From NCBI RefSeq assembly GCF_020215705.1, contig NZ_JAIWNB010000025.1:62001-126000 (forward strand): a stretch of DNA of 64,000 bases, written 5' to 3'. The stretch is from Nonomuraea aurantiaca (GTDB lineage: Bacteria > Actinomycetota > Actinomycetes > Streptosporangiales > Streptosporangiaceae). The position numbers and the translations under genes are program-made. Shown here piece after piece: positions 1-7,483 of this stretch (within the stretch, counting starts at the first letter, position 1; every line of letters starts with the position of its first letter). Under the pieces are notes generated by a model. The model searched no databases, had not been told where the DNA came from, and was given only the letters and a program-made list of their open reading frames with translations.

Positions 1-107
1 GTCGGAGACCTCCTCCCAGAGCGCGTCCACGTGAGCCCTTGGAACCGCATACCATGATCGCGACATCGTCCGCTTATCGCCGTCCGAAAAGCCGGATAAG
101 TTCCGAG

Positions 108-124
108 CGCCTTCACTAAGATCG
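108..124 (+). promoter_or_regulatory. Putative extended -10 promoter of the small secreted protein gene
   Basis: The stretch CGCCTTCACTAAGATCG contains a TANNNT-type -10 hexamer (TAAGAT, 117-122). Transcription starting about 7 nt downstream would begin at the ATG at 130, so the mRNA may be leaderless; no Shine-Dalgarno is visible. The same 11-bp core (CGCCTTCACTA) lies upstream of the unrelated small secreted protein gene near 49.3 kb. No convincing -35 is visible. This is inference from sequence only. Confidence 0.4.
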
Positions 125-129
125 TCTCC

Positions 130-453
130 ATGAAGAATGGAATCATGGCTGTGGTGATGGCCGCGACCGTTGCGGCGCTCATCCCCGTCGCACCAGGCAC
201 GGCCCTGGCCGAACCGATCCCCGAGGGGTGTCACAGCGGTTTCTACTACCAGAACTACAGGACGTGGGCCAGCTGCGACAGAGGCGCGGGGTACGTGCGG
301 GCCATAGCTACGTGTCCCACCAGCTCAGGCTCCACGAAGGTACTCGGCCCGTGGGTCGTGGTCCAGCCGGGCATCGACGGGCAGTCGGTTGCCACCTGCC
401 CGAACCACAACCGCAAGGCCCTCGCCCACGGCTTTGACATCAAGAAGTACTAA
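130..453 (+). CDS. Small secreted cysteine-containing protein, function unknown
   Basis: A 107-residue protein that begins with a clear Sec signal peptide: a short basic start (MKNG), a hydrophobic run of about 17 residues, and an Ala-x-Ala cleavage site near residue 27 (TALA|EP). The mature part of about 80 residues has four cysteines (CHS, CDR, CPT, CPN contexts), which could form two disulfides, and aromatic-rich segments. I do not recognise a family. It is monocistronic: the next gene is convergent, with a strong hairpin (725-759) between them. Likely secreted or cell-wall associated; any further role would be a guess. Confidence 0.7.
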   Translation: MKNGIMAVVMAATVAALIPVAPGTALAEPIPEGCHSGFYYQNYRTWASCDRGAGYVRAIATCPTSSGSTKVLGPWVVVQPGIDGQSVATCPNHNRKALAHGFDIKKY

Positions 454-724
454 CGGATCTTCGCAAGGGGCGGGCACTGGCAGAATCCAGCGATCGAGTG
501 ATCGTATTTCTCGGCATCGGCTGGGCCCCCCGCTGTGCGCCGTGGCGAACTGCCCGCGCTGCGTAGCGCCGGCATTCGGCGGTTGGTGACATGTCTGTTG
601 CTCAAAACCATCTTGTCGCGAGACAGGTGCGGCGCTGAGATCGAATCCGCCGCACCTTCTGCGCATCACCGACCGTCAGGCCATCTCAGCAAGGCCGCGA
701 GCGGCCACCATAATGAGCATTCCG
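454..724. other. Intergenic stretch without a recognisable gene
   Basis: Between the secreted-protein stop and the hairpin at 725-759 I see no reading frame with family resemblance, signal peptide or good ribosome binding site. The frames that stay open here are low-complexity shadows. Confidence 0.5.
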
Positions 725-759
725 CGCGTGCTGGCAGGTCCGCATTCTGCCAGCACGCG
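725..759. terminator. Perfect 13-bp hairpin between convergent genes
   Basis: CGCGTGCTGGCAG (725-737) is perfectly complementary to CTGCCAGCACGCG (747-759) with a 9-nt loop. It lies 7 bp beyond the stop of the minus-strand 72-aa gene and about 270 bp beyond the stop of the plus-strand secreted protein. It has no T-tract, as is common for actinobacterial terminators. It most likely terminates the minus-strand gene and could act in both directions. Confidence 0.7.
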
Positions 760-766
760 AAGATCA

Positions 767-985
767 TTACGGCTTGTGAAGATCACCAGTCGTTGCCGCC
801 TCACGCCGCTCTAACTCGCCCGGCTCCCCCACGGTGATGAGCCCCAGGTTGACCAGCGCGTCCACGTCGGACTGGTTGAGACCGTACTCCGGGATGTCCT
901 CGGACGAGCCGTACAGGACTAGGCTCCCGTGCTCGGCCAGCTTGCCCAGGAATTCCAGCCGGCGCGGGGTGAGACGCGGGGTCAT
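767..985 (-). CDS. Small hypothetical protein, 72 aa
   Basis: The ATG at 985 is preceded on the minus strand by GGAG with good spacing, so I chose it over the longer in-frame extension, which only shadows the sigma-factor gene. The 72 residues are soluble, with no cysteine or membrane segment. They have a regular acidic/hydrophobic pattern suggesting a small helical fold: a basic start (MTPRLTPRRLEFLGKL), then alternating Leu/Val and Asp/Glu. No family recognised. It is divergent from the SigE-type sigma factor gene across about 265 bp and is followed by the 725-759 hairpin. Confidence 0.55.
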   Translation of the reverse strand: MTPRLTPRRLEFLGKLAEHGSLVLYGSSEDIPEYGLNQSDVDALVNLGLITVGEPGELERREAATTGDLHKP

Positions 986-1249
986 GCTTTCTCCATCAGG
1001 CGTCACCACCCGGCAGGACGAAGGAGGCGCAGGAGAGCTTCGCATCCTCAAAACGGTGACGCAGCGTGCTGAGGGTGCGGCGTGGCGACAACTGCCGTTC
1101 ACCCCCGTTTGTGCACTCACTGAAGATCGTTTAGCGTGGCCCCGTCCGCTGCCTCCAGGACTTCGGCAGTGCCCTGCGGTGCCGGCTGACGCGCGCCATA
1201 GATGCGCCAGCTCTCCTACGTCTAAGGGTGCGAGACACGAGGAGAGCCC

Positions 1250-1756
1250 TTGCACCCTGACCATCAGCGCGACTTCACCGAGTTCGTCGCCAGCAGATCC
1301 GACAGCTTGATCAGGCTCGCCTACGTCCTGACCAACGACCAGCACGCCGCCGAGGACCTGCTGCAGACGGCGCTGGCCAAGACAGCCACCCGCTGGCGGC
1401 GGATCCGAGACAACCCGGAGGCGTACGTGCGCCGGGTCATGTACCACGAACAGGTCGGGCGGTGGCGCAGCCCGCGCTGGGGCCGCGAACGCGTGCTCGA
1501 AGCGCCTCCCGATCACGGCGTGGCCGACCGCACCTCCGAGGTGGAGACCCGCATCACGCTGGCCAAGGCGTTACGGGTCCTGCCCGCGCGCAAACGAGCG
1601 GTGCTGGTGCTGCGCTACTACGAAGATCTCCCGGAGTCCGAGGTCGCCAAGATCATGGGCTGCTCGGTGGGCACCGTACGCAGCCAAACCCATCAAGCCG
1701 TCGCCCGCCTGCGCAAGCTGGTCGGCGAGAGCGTCATCCTGGAGGGCCTGCAGTGA
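1250..1756 (+). CDS. SigE-family RNA polymerase ECF sigma factor
   Basis: A 168-residue ECF sigma factor of the actinobacterial SigE type. Region 2 lies in about residues 8-75 (FTEFVASRSDSLIRLAYVL, then the EDLLQTALAK stretch). Region 4 lies in about residues 105-160, with the HTH pattern LPESEVAKIMGCSVGTVRSQ. The start is TTG at 1250, placed directly behind a strong GAGGAGAG; no ATG upstream fits. It would direct RNA polymerase to a small regulon. The next gene starts at a GTG overlapping its stop region, so the two are translationally coupled, and that partner is a one-span membrane protein that may act as its regulator. No zinc-binding anti-sigma motif is visible in the partner. Confidence 0.92.
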   Translation: MHPDHQRDFTEFVASRSDSLIRLAYVLTNDQHAAEDLLQTALAKTATRWRRIRDNPEAYVRRVMYHEQVGRWRSPRWGRERVLEAPPDHGVADRTSEVETRITLAKALRVLPARKRAVLVLRYYEDLPESEVAKIMGCSVGTVRSQTHQAVARLRKLVGESVILEGLQ

Positions 1757-2628
1757 CCATCGACGAACGGCGGATCGCCGAAGAGCTGCGCCTGATGGCC
1801 GGCGAAGCCACCCCTGTGGACCCGCTGGCTCATGCCACGCGGGCTCTCGCCCGGCGCCGGCGCCGGGCGTGGTCGGTCGCCGGCCTCACGACGGTGGCCG
1901 TGACCGCCACGGTGGCCGCCACGGTGATCGCGGCGCTGGCCCTGCCCCCCCGGGACACCCCCGGCCCGGCCACCGCTGCCGGTGTGGCGGCCCTGCCGGA
2001 CAACACCCCCGAGCAGTTGCGGCTCGTACGCGAGTGCATGCCCCAGGGCGGGCCGGTGCACAACATGGACGGGAACCGGCGGATCGCCGAGCAGGGGGCG
2101 GCTGACGACTTCCGGGTGCTGGTGGACTACCCAGACCAGGGCGGGAGTACTGCCCTGGTGGGCAGTGACGCCGGTTTCGTGCTCTGCACGCCGACCGATC
2201 AGAAGGACATGGCCGAGCGTGCGGTCTTCACCTACTGGGGGTTCAAGCCGCCCGGGAATCTAGCCGGGCTCTCCGGGGATCTGCAGGTGGACGCATACAC
2301 CAGCCACACGCATTCCTACACCGTCGGCACGCAGCGGATCCAGAAGGACGATGTGTACCGGGTCGTCACCGGGCGGGTCAGCGACGGCGTGCGGCGGGTG
2401 GAGGTCGACTGGGCGGACGGGCGGCGTACGTCGGCGCGGATCGCCAACGGGTTCTTCATCGTACGAATCACCGGGAAGCTGGTGCGCGACCCCCAAGACC
2501 CTGAGAATAAGGAGGCCACGATCCTGGACTCGCCACCCGTCACGGTGACGGCCTACGGGACCGACGGGAAGGTACTGCGGCAGGAGAAGGACGTCGCCTT
2601 CGGGCCGCTGGGGCGCGGCAGCGACTGA
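1753..2628 (+). CDS. Single-span membrane protein, putative sigma-factor partner
   Basis: A 291-residue protein starting at GTG 1753, whose codon overlaps the stop of the sigma factor (GGAGGG just upstream). Residues 1-45 are cytosolic with a basic RRRRR patch. A single transmembrane helix of about 25 Ala/Val/Thr-rich residues follows (about 48-70). The remaining 220 residues are predicted extracytoplasmic and contain no recognised domain. This topology and the coupling to an ECF sigma gene fit the membrane partners usual in SigE-family loci, but I see no HxxxCxxC anti-sigma motif, so anti-sigma function is inference from position only. It is followed by about 300 bp without a clear gene. Confidence 0.75.
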   Translation: MTIDERRIAEELRLMAGEATPVDPLAHATRALARRRRRAWSVAGLTTVAVTATVAATVIAALALPPRDTPGPATAAGVAALPDNTPEQLRLVRECMPQGGPVHNMDGNRRIAEQGAADDFRVLVDYPDQGGSTALVGSDAGFVLCTPTDQKDMAERAVFTYWGFKPPGNLAGLSGDLQVDAYTSHTHSYTVGTQRIQKDDVYRVVTGRVSDGVRRVEVDWADGRRTSARIANGFFIVRITGKLVRDPQDPENKEATILDSPPVTVTAYGTDGKVLRQEKDVAFGPLGRGSD

Positions 2629-2934
2629 CGGCATCAGGCAGCCGCTGAAGCCGCGAGGGCGGCGGCTGCCGACCTCAGGCCCGTACGACGCTCGCCACCG
2701 CCGTCTTGGGCTCGCCGGACCACTCCGCGCCGGGCATCCGGAGGATCGAGACACCGGCGAACCCGAAGACCAGCAACCGGTGGTTGGCATACCTGTATCG
2801 CCGTAGCTTGGTCATCCATCGTCGGGCACGGTGAGCACGCCCTAGCCGATCCGCCATGGTAGAGCGGTGAGTGATCCCCAGACGGCGCCTCGAGCAAGCC
2901 GCTGGCTCGTGTAGCCCTTGTCCCTGGTAAGTCT
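2629..2934. other. Gene-poor gap; one weak 46-codon minus-strand frame
   Basis: The 306 bp between the membrane protein and the PPOX gene hold no recognisable gene. A minus-strand frame from ATG 2815 to a stop at 2675 would encode a basic 46-residue peptide. It has only a poor GATGG in front and no homology I recognise, so I do not call it a gene. Confidence 0.4.
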
Positions 2935-3324
2935 TCACACCTTGCGGCTCGACCGAGCCCCCTCCACCCCCCAAGAGATGATCCTGCTGGGAGCGATCGT
3001 GATGATCTCCCGCGAGAAGTACGGCACCGGCGGCTCGTGGTCGGTCAAGGCCACCGCCGAGCCTCGGATCTCGATGCCGCGCACCACCCACGGATCCACC
3101 GAGGCCAGGTCGTCTACGACGAACGACACGGTGCTTCCCTGCTGGACGTTCCTGAACTTCTTGGACGCCCCCAGGGCATGCCCGCCGATCGTGATCGTGC
3201 CCGAGGCGGCGTCCACGAAGAACCCCACGGGGTTGTTCTGGACATGCCCGGCGGGAGAAACGGTGGCCAGGCGACCAAGACGCTGTCCGGCCAGATAATC
3301 GAGTTCTGCCTGCGTGAAGACCAT
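2935..3324 (-). CDS. PPOX-class F420-dependent oxidoreductase
   Basis: A 129-residue split-barrel flavin-type protein of the pyridoxamine-5'-phosphate-oxidase-like family. Diagnostic features are the start FTQAELDYLAGQRLGRLATV, the following AGHVQNNPVGFF strand, GTITIGG, and a C-terminal segment with ATDHEPP-type spacing before SREIITIAP. Actinobacterial members of this size usually bind the deazaflavin F420 and reduce small substrates; the substrate here is unknown. It is an isolated minus-strand gene with no operon partner. Length is normal for the family (about 130-145). Confidence 0.88.
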   Translation of the reverse strand: MVFTQAELDYLAGQRLGRLATVSPAGHVQNNPVGFFVDAASGTITIGGHALGASKKFRNVQQGSTVSFVVDDLASVDPWVVRGIEIRGSAVALTDHEPPVPYFSREIITIAPSRIISWGVEGARSSRKV

Positions 3325-3536
3325 GTGGCAAACTATGCAACCCTGACACTAGCGTAATCAAACCGGCCAACGGTGGCGATCGACGCGGCCCGGTCCTCGG
3401 TCTCTCAGAACCAGGTCAATACAGGCCTCCCGGCGCATGGACAGGAACAGGACGTCAACCGGGTGCCAACCTGGCGGAAACGGGCCGCGAGCTTGATCAT
3501 CGGCCGTTAGGATCTGATGGTTCGCGCTGATTGGTG

Positions 3537-3671
3537 ATGGTTTCCGGGGTTCGGGTGGCGTCGATCGATCGGACGGCCTACCCGAGGTTCGCGAGGACGC
3601 TGTCTGCTCGGGAGTTGGCGGAGGTGTTCACCCCGTCGCTGGCTGGGGTGAGAGCCGCAACCCGGGCACGA
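3537..3671 (+). pseudogene. N-terminal remnant of a Tn3-family transposase
   Basis: From ATG 3537 about 45 codons read as the start of the Tn3-family transposase type beginning with a SIDRTAYPRF segment followed by SARELAEVFTP. Full-length Tn3 transposases are near 1000 residues. Here the resemblance stops after about 45 residues and the frame runs into unrelated sequence, so this is a dead fragment. The 200 bp upstream (3325-3536) show no gene. Family assignment is from memory of the N-terminal motif and should be confirmed by a protein search. Confidence 0.55.
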
Positions 3672-3736
3672 ACGGGGCACACCAGTGATCCTCTCTCGGG
3701 ATCGACGACCGGCAATCGGCCACTTCGAGCGGGAGC

Positions 3737-4645
3737 TCATCCGCCGTCACGGGCCAGCAGGGCGAGCCGCATGGCTTTGACCGCTCCGCTCTGAAAGCCC
3801 TGACGCCGCTCGACCAGCACCACGGGAATTGAGGAGGAGGCGGCGGCGACGTCCAGGACGCGTAGCCGGCCCGCGTTCAGTTCCCGTTCGACGGCGCTGC
3901 GCGGCACCATGGCCAGCCCGAACCCCGCTTCCACCAGGCTGATCTGAGCGGTCAGGCTGTCGATCGGCACGATCTCGGTCGTGTCGGCCGCTTCCTGTCC
4001 CAGTAGTGCGCGAAGGGCGTTGGCATAGGGTTCGCGCGTCTCACCGGTGCGTGGCGGAAAGGTGATCCAGGGATGTGCCGCCAGTTCGCCGCGGGTCAGG
4101 TGCCGTGCGGCGGCCAGTGGGTGCTCGGGTGCGGAGATAGGCACCAATTCCTCGTCGTAGGTCCGCGTGGAGAGCAGTTCGGGATGGCTGTCGTCGTCGT
4201 ACCGCAGCCCCAGTGCGACCTCGCCGCGGCGGACCAGTTCGCTGACGCCGTCGCTGGTCGCTGTGCGGATCCGCAGCCGCACGCCCGGGTGCGCGCGCCG
4301 GTAATCACGCAGGCGCCTGGTCATGCCCGTTCCGGCGAGCGTGCCGACGAAGGCGAGCGCCAGTTCTCCGGTGTGTCCGTGGTGCAGATCGCGGACCGCG
4401 TCGAGGCCGTCGCGCATCACGGTGACGAGCATCTCGGCGTACGGCAGGAACGCCCGCCCTCCCTCGCTGAGCATCACGCCCCGGCCGACCCGCTCGAAGA
4501 GCGGGGCGCCCAGCTCCTGTTCGAGCAGGCGGATCCGGCGGCTGATCGCGGGCTGGGAGACGTGCAGCGCCTCAGAGGCCCGGGTGAATCCGCCCTGCCG
4601 GGCGATGGCCAGGAATGCCGCTATTTGCTCCACTTCCATACACAT
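3737..4645 (-). CDS. LysR-family transcriptional regulator
   Basis: About 302 residues. The N-terminal winged HTH (residues about 3-62) carries the LysR signature FTRASEALHVSQPAISRRI, followed by LEQELGAPLFER. The C-terminal two-lobed ligand domain covers about 90-300. Possible starts are TTG 4648, ATG 4645 and ATG 4639; I use 4645. It is divergent from the aminotransferase-permease-dehydrogenase genes, and the imperfect palindrome at 4644-4658 lies on its own start, as expected for an autoregulated LysR that also controls its divergent neighbours. The ligand is probably an amino acid or derivative judged from those neighbours (inference). Confidence 0.92.
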   Translation of the reverse strand: MCMEVEQIAAFLAIARQGGFTRASEALHVSQPAISRRIRLLEQELGAPLFERVGRGVMLSEGGRAFLPYAEMLVTVMRDGLDAVRDLHHGHTGELALAFVGTLAGTGMTRRLRDYRRAHPGVRLRIRTATSDGVSELVRRGEVALGLRYDDDSHPELLSTRTYDEELVPISAPEHPLAAARHLTRGELAAHPWITFPPRTGETREPYANALRALLGQEAADTTEIVPIDSLTAQISLVEAGFGLAMVPRSAVERELNAGRLRVLDVAAASSSIPVVLVERRQGFQSGAVKAMRLALLARDGG

Positions 4646-4658
4646 CAATTTAACTGAT
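4644..4658. promoter_or_regulatory. Putative LysR operator (T-N11-A palindrome)
   Basis: ATCAATTTAACTGAT is an interrupted palindrome with ATCA/TGAT ends, matching the T-N11-A pattern of LysR-type binding sites. It covers the regulator's start and lies just upstream of the divergent promoter at 4680-4710. The surrounding AT-rich patch (about 4640-4680) stands out from the GC-rich background. Confidence 0.5.
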
Positions 4659-4679
4659 GATATGCCTTAAATAGATGCA

Positions 4680-4710
4680 TTGGACACATATTGCCTGCTC
4701 TTCCTATGTT
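4680..4710 (+). promoter_or_regulatory. Putative promoter giving a leaderless aminotransferase mRNA
   Basis: TTGGAC (4680-4685) and TATGTT (4705-4710) are separated by 19 bp. A transcript starting 7 nt after the -10 would begin exactly at the GTG at 4717, which has no Shine-Dalgarno, so leaderless translation is plausible. The long spacer suits an activator-dependent promoter. Inference only. Confidence 0.4.
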
Positions 4711-4716
4711 GACCGT

Positions 4717-5832
4717 GTGCCGGAGATACTCAGCATTCGCGATCTGTTCCTCCTGGATCCCGCGATCACCCATCTGAACCACGGAGCCTTCGGCGCCTGC
4801 CCCCGACCGGTTTTCGAGGTCTATCAGGCCTGGCAACGCGAACTCGAACGCTCGCCCAGCATGATGTTCGACACGCGGCTGGCCGACAGCCTCGCCCACG
4901 TCCGTATCCTGCTCGGCGCCTACCTTGGCGCCCAGGCCGACGATCTCGCCCTGGTGCTCAACGCCACCGTGGCGATGAGCACGGTGCTGCGATCCCTGCG
5001 CCTGTCACCCGGCGACGACATCCTCACGACCGAACACGAGTACGGAGCCGTGGACAAGGCCCTGGACTTCATCGCCGCCCGAACCGGCGCGCGGATCGTG
5101 CGGGCCCCAGGCACCTGCGCGTCCGAGGTCTGGTCTCACGCCTCCGAACGCACCAAGGCTCTCGTCGTGAGTCACATCACCTCGCCTACGGCGCTGCTGA
5201 TGCCGGTCGAAGAGCTGTGCCGCCTGGCCCGCCAGGCCGGCGTCCTGTCCGTCGTCGACGGCGCCCACGCGCCCGGCCATCTCGCTCTCGACCTGGACGC
5301 CGTCGGCGCCGACGTCTACATCGGCAACTGCCACAAGTGGCTGTGCGCCCCCAAGGCCGCGGCCTTTATGCAGGTGCGTCCCGAGATCCAGCCCACCCTG
5401 GAGCCGCTCGCCCCGGGCTGGGGAACCGGCGAGGGCGATCCGCCCTACGAGCCGAGCCAGGACTGGCGCAGCGCCCGCGACCCGTCCGCGTACCTCTCCA
5501 TCCCCGCCGCCATCTCGTTCGTAAGCGTCCACGCCCGCAACCCCGAATGCCGGGACCTGCTCGTCACCGCCCGCGGCCTCATGGCCGCGGCCGGGTTCGA
5601 GCCGTTCGCCGAGCCGCAACCCCTCCAGATGGCGTATTTCCGCGTGCCCGCATGCGACGCGGCGGCCACCACGGCCCGGTTGCGCGCCGAATTCGCCATC
5701 GATGCACCTGTCCGCATGTGGAAGAAGCAGCCGTTGATCCGGGTGTCAGTCGCGCCCTACAACGACCTGCACGACATCGAGCGCCTTGTCCGAGCCCTGA
5801 CCACGATCTTCGCATCCCCCGGGAAAGCATGA
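4717..5832 (+). CDS. Class V aminotransferase, isopenicillin-N-epimerase-like PLP enzyme
   Basis: A fold-type I PLP enzyme of about 371 residues. Visible are the start FLLDPAITHLNHGAFGACPR, the cofactor-binding DGAHAPGH with its Asp, and the Schiff-base lysine in GNCHKWLCAPK (K207 from this start). These are typical of the isopenicillin-N-epimerase/cysteine-desulfurase-like subgroup. I prefer GTG 4717 over ATG 4675 because the conserved N-terminus starts here and a promoter fits just upstream; ATG 4675 would add 14 residues without a ribosome site. Its stop overlaps the permease start (ATGA). With the permease and the dehydrogenase-like protein it probably takes up and converts an amino acid; epimerase versus desulfurase or lyase activity cannot be read from the sequence. 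Confidence 0.88.
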   Translation: MPEILSIRDLFLLDPAITHLNHGAFGACPRPVFEVYQAWQRELERSPSMMFDTRLADSLAHVRILLGAYLGAQADDLALVLNATVAMSTVLRSLRLSPGDDILTTEHEYGAVDKALDFIAARTGARIVRAPGTCASEVWSHASERTKALVVSHITSPTALLMPVEELCRLARQAGVLSVVDGAHAPGHLALDLDAVGADVYIGNCHKWLCAPKAAAFMQVRPEIQPTLEPLAPGWGTGEGDPPYEPSQDWRSARDPSAYLSIPAAISFVSVHARNPECRDLLVTARGLMAAAGFEPFAEPQPLQMAYFRVPACDAAATTARLRAEFAIDAPVRMWKKQPLIRVSVAPYNDLHDIERLVRALTTIFASPGKA

Positions 5833-7454
5833 TGAAACTACGCCGCGACGTCCGGCTCGTCGGACTCCTGTTCACCTCAGTCGGTGCCATCATCGGCTCA
5901 GGATGGCTCTTCGGCGCCCAGAGCGCCGCCAACACCGCCGGCCCCGCCTCCATCCTGTCCTGGATCATCGGCGGTTTCATGATCATGACCATCGCCCTGG
6001 TCTACGCGGAACTGGGCACCATGCTTCCTCTCTCCGGAGGAGTGACCCGCTTTCCGCACTACGCGTTCGGATCCTTCGCCAGCTACGGCTTCGGCTGGAT
6101 TCTCTGGATCACGTGTGGATCGGCGGCCGCCATCGAAGTCGAAGCGGCCATTCAGTACAGCTCCGTACACTTCACCTTCCTCATGCACGAGGTGGACGGT
6201 GTGGCGGTCCTCACCTTCCCCACCGGGTTCGCGGTCGCCGTCGTGCTCATGGCCCTGCTCACCGTCGTCAACCTCTACGGCGTCAAATGGTTCGCCCGCG
6301 CCAACAACCTGCTCGTCTGGTGGAAGATCGCCGTCATCGTGGCCGTCATCGTGGCGTTCGCCTTCACCGCCTTCCACAGCTCCAACTTCACTCTGCCGGC
6401 GGCCGGGGGCTTTGCTCCCTTCGGGATCGAGGGCATTCTGTCCGCCATCGCCACCTCAGGTGTCGTCTTCTCCTATCTCGGCTTCAGGCAGGGCATCGAA
6501 CTCGCCGGGGAGACCGACAACCCCCGCCGCAACGTCCCCATCGCCGTCGTCGGATCGGTGCTCCTGACCGGAGCCCTGTACATCCTGCTGCAGATCGTCT
6601 TCATCGGCGCTCTCTCCCCGAAGTCCCTCGCAGGCGGCTGGGGAGACATCGCGCTCGCCTCCGGCTCCGCCACCGGCATCTTCGGCCCTCTGGCCGCCCT
6701 GGCCACCATCCTCGGGCTCAACTGGCTCGCCGTGGTCCTCTACGTCGACGCCGTCGTCTCACCCGCCGACAGCGGCCTGATCTACACGGTCAGCACATCT
6801 CGCGTCATGTACGCGATGGGGCGCAACAAGAACGCGCCTTCCGGGCTCGCCCGTCTCGACAAGCGCGGCACCCCGTACATCAGCCTCATCCTGACCTTCT
6901 TCGTCGGGGTCGTCTTCTTCCTGCCGTTCCCCGGCTGGCAGTCGCTCGTCGGGTTCGTCACGGCCGCGACGGTCCTGTCCCTGGGCTCCGGCGCGCTGGC
7001 TCTGGCCGCCCTGCGGCGCTCCCTGCCCGAGCACCCCCGGCCCTTCAAGCTCCCGGGCAAGGACGTCATCCCCTTCCTCGCCTTCTTCTCCTCGAACCTG
7101 ATCATTTTCTGGACCGGCTGGGAGACGTACTGGAAGCTCTGCGTCGCGGTCCTCCTCGGCTACGTCGTCTTCTTCGCCACCCAGCCCTTCATCAAGGACG
7201 GTCCCGCCATGGAACTGCGCGCGTCGTCGTGGTTCCTCCCCTGGCTCGGCGGCCTGGCCCTGATCAGCTTCATGGAAGAGAGCCTCGGCTACGCGTGGGG
7301 AGCCGTGGCCATCGGGGTCTGGAGTCTGGTCATCTACGGATGGGCCGTCCGGACCAGACTCTCCGACGGCAAGGTGTCCGAACTGCTCGACTCAGGATTC
7401 ATCGGAGAGGAGGAGACCATGGAGCCCGTGCCCGCCGCGACCACCCAGCACTGA
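5829..7454 (+). CDS. APC-family amino acid permease
   Basis: A 541-residue polytopic membrane protein with about 12-14 hydrophobic helices. The first helix has the APC superfamily glycine motif (VGAIIGSGWLFG, residues about 16-27), which lines the substrate site. The next helices carry YAELGTMLPLSGG, also characteristic. It starts at ATG 5829 in an ATGA overlap with the aminotransferase stop. The C-terminal 30 residues are hydrophilic and acidic (IGEEETMEP). Proton-coupled uptake of an amino acid or amine is the family role; context suggests the substrate of the neighbouring PLP enzyme. Confidence 0.92.
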   Translation: MMKLRRDVRLVGLLFTSVGAIIGSGWLFGAQSAANTAGPASILSWIIGGFMIMTIALVYAELGTMLPLSGGVTRFPHYAFGSFASYGFGWILWITCGSAAAIEVEAAIQYSSVHFTFLMHEVDGVAVLTFPTGFAVAVVLMALLTVVNLYGVKWFARANNLLVWWKIAVIVAVIVAFAFTAFHSSNFTLPAAGGFAPFGIEGILSAIATSGVVFSYLGFRQGIELAGETDNPRRNVPIAVVGSVLLTGALYILLQIVFIGALSPKSLAGGWGDIALASGSATGIFGPLAALATILGLNWLAVVLYVDAVVSPADSGLIYTVSTSRVMYAMGRNKNAPSGLARLDKRGTPYISLILTFFVGVVFFLPFPGWQSLVGFVTAATVLSLGSGALALAALRRSLPEHPRPFKLPGKDVIPFLAFFSSNLIIFWTGWETYWKLCVAVLLGYVVFFATQPFIKDGPAMELRASSWFLPWLGGLALISFMEESLGYAWGAVAIGVWSLVIYGWAVRTRLSDGKVSELLDSGFIGEEETMEPVPAATTQH

Positions 7455-7483
7455 CACACCGCCTCCAAAGGGAGATCATCGAC

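Noticed and set aside
2675..2815. 46-codon minus-strand frame after the sigma partner gene
   Set aside because: It has a weak ribosome site, no recognisable family and no conserved neighbourhood; length alone is not evidence.
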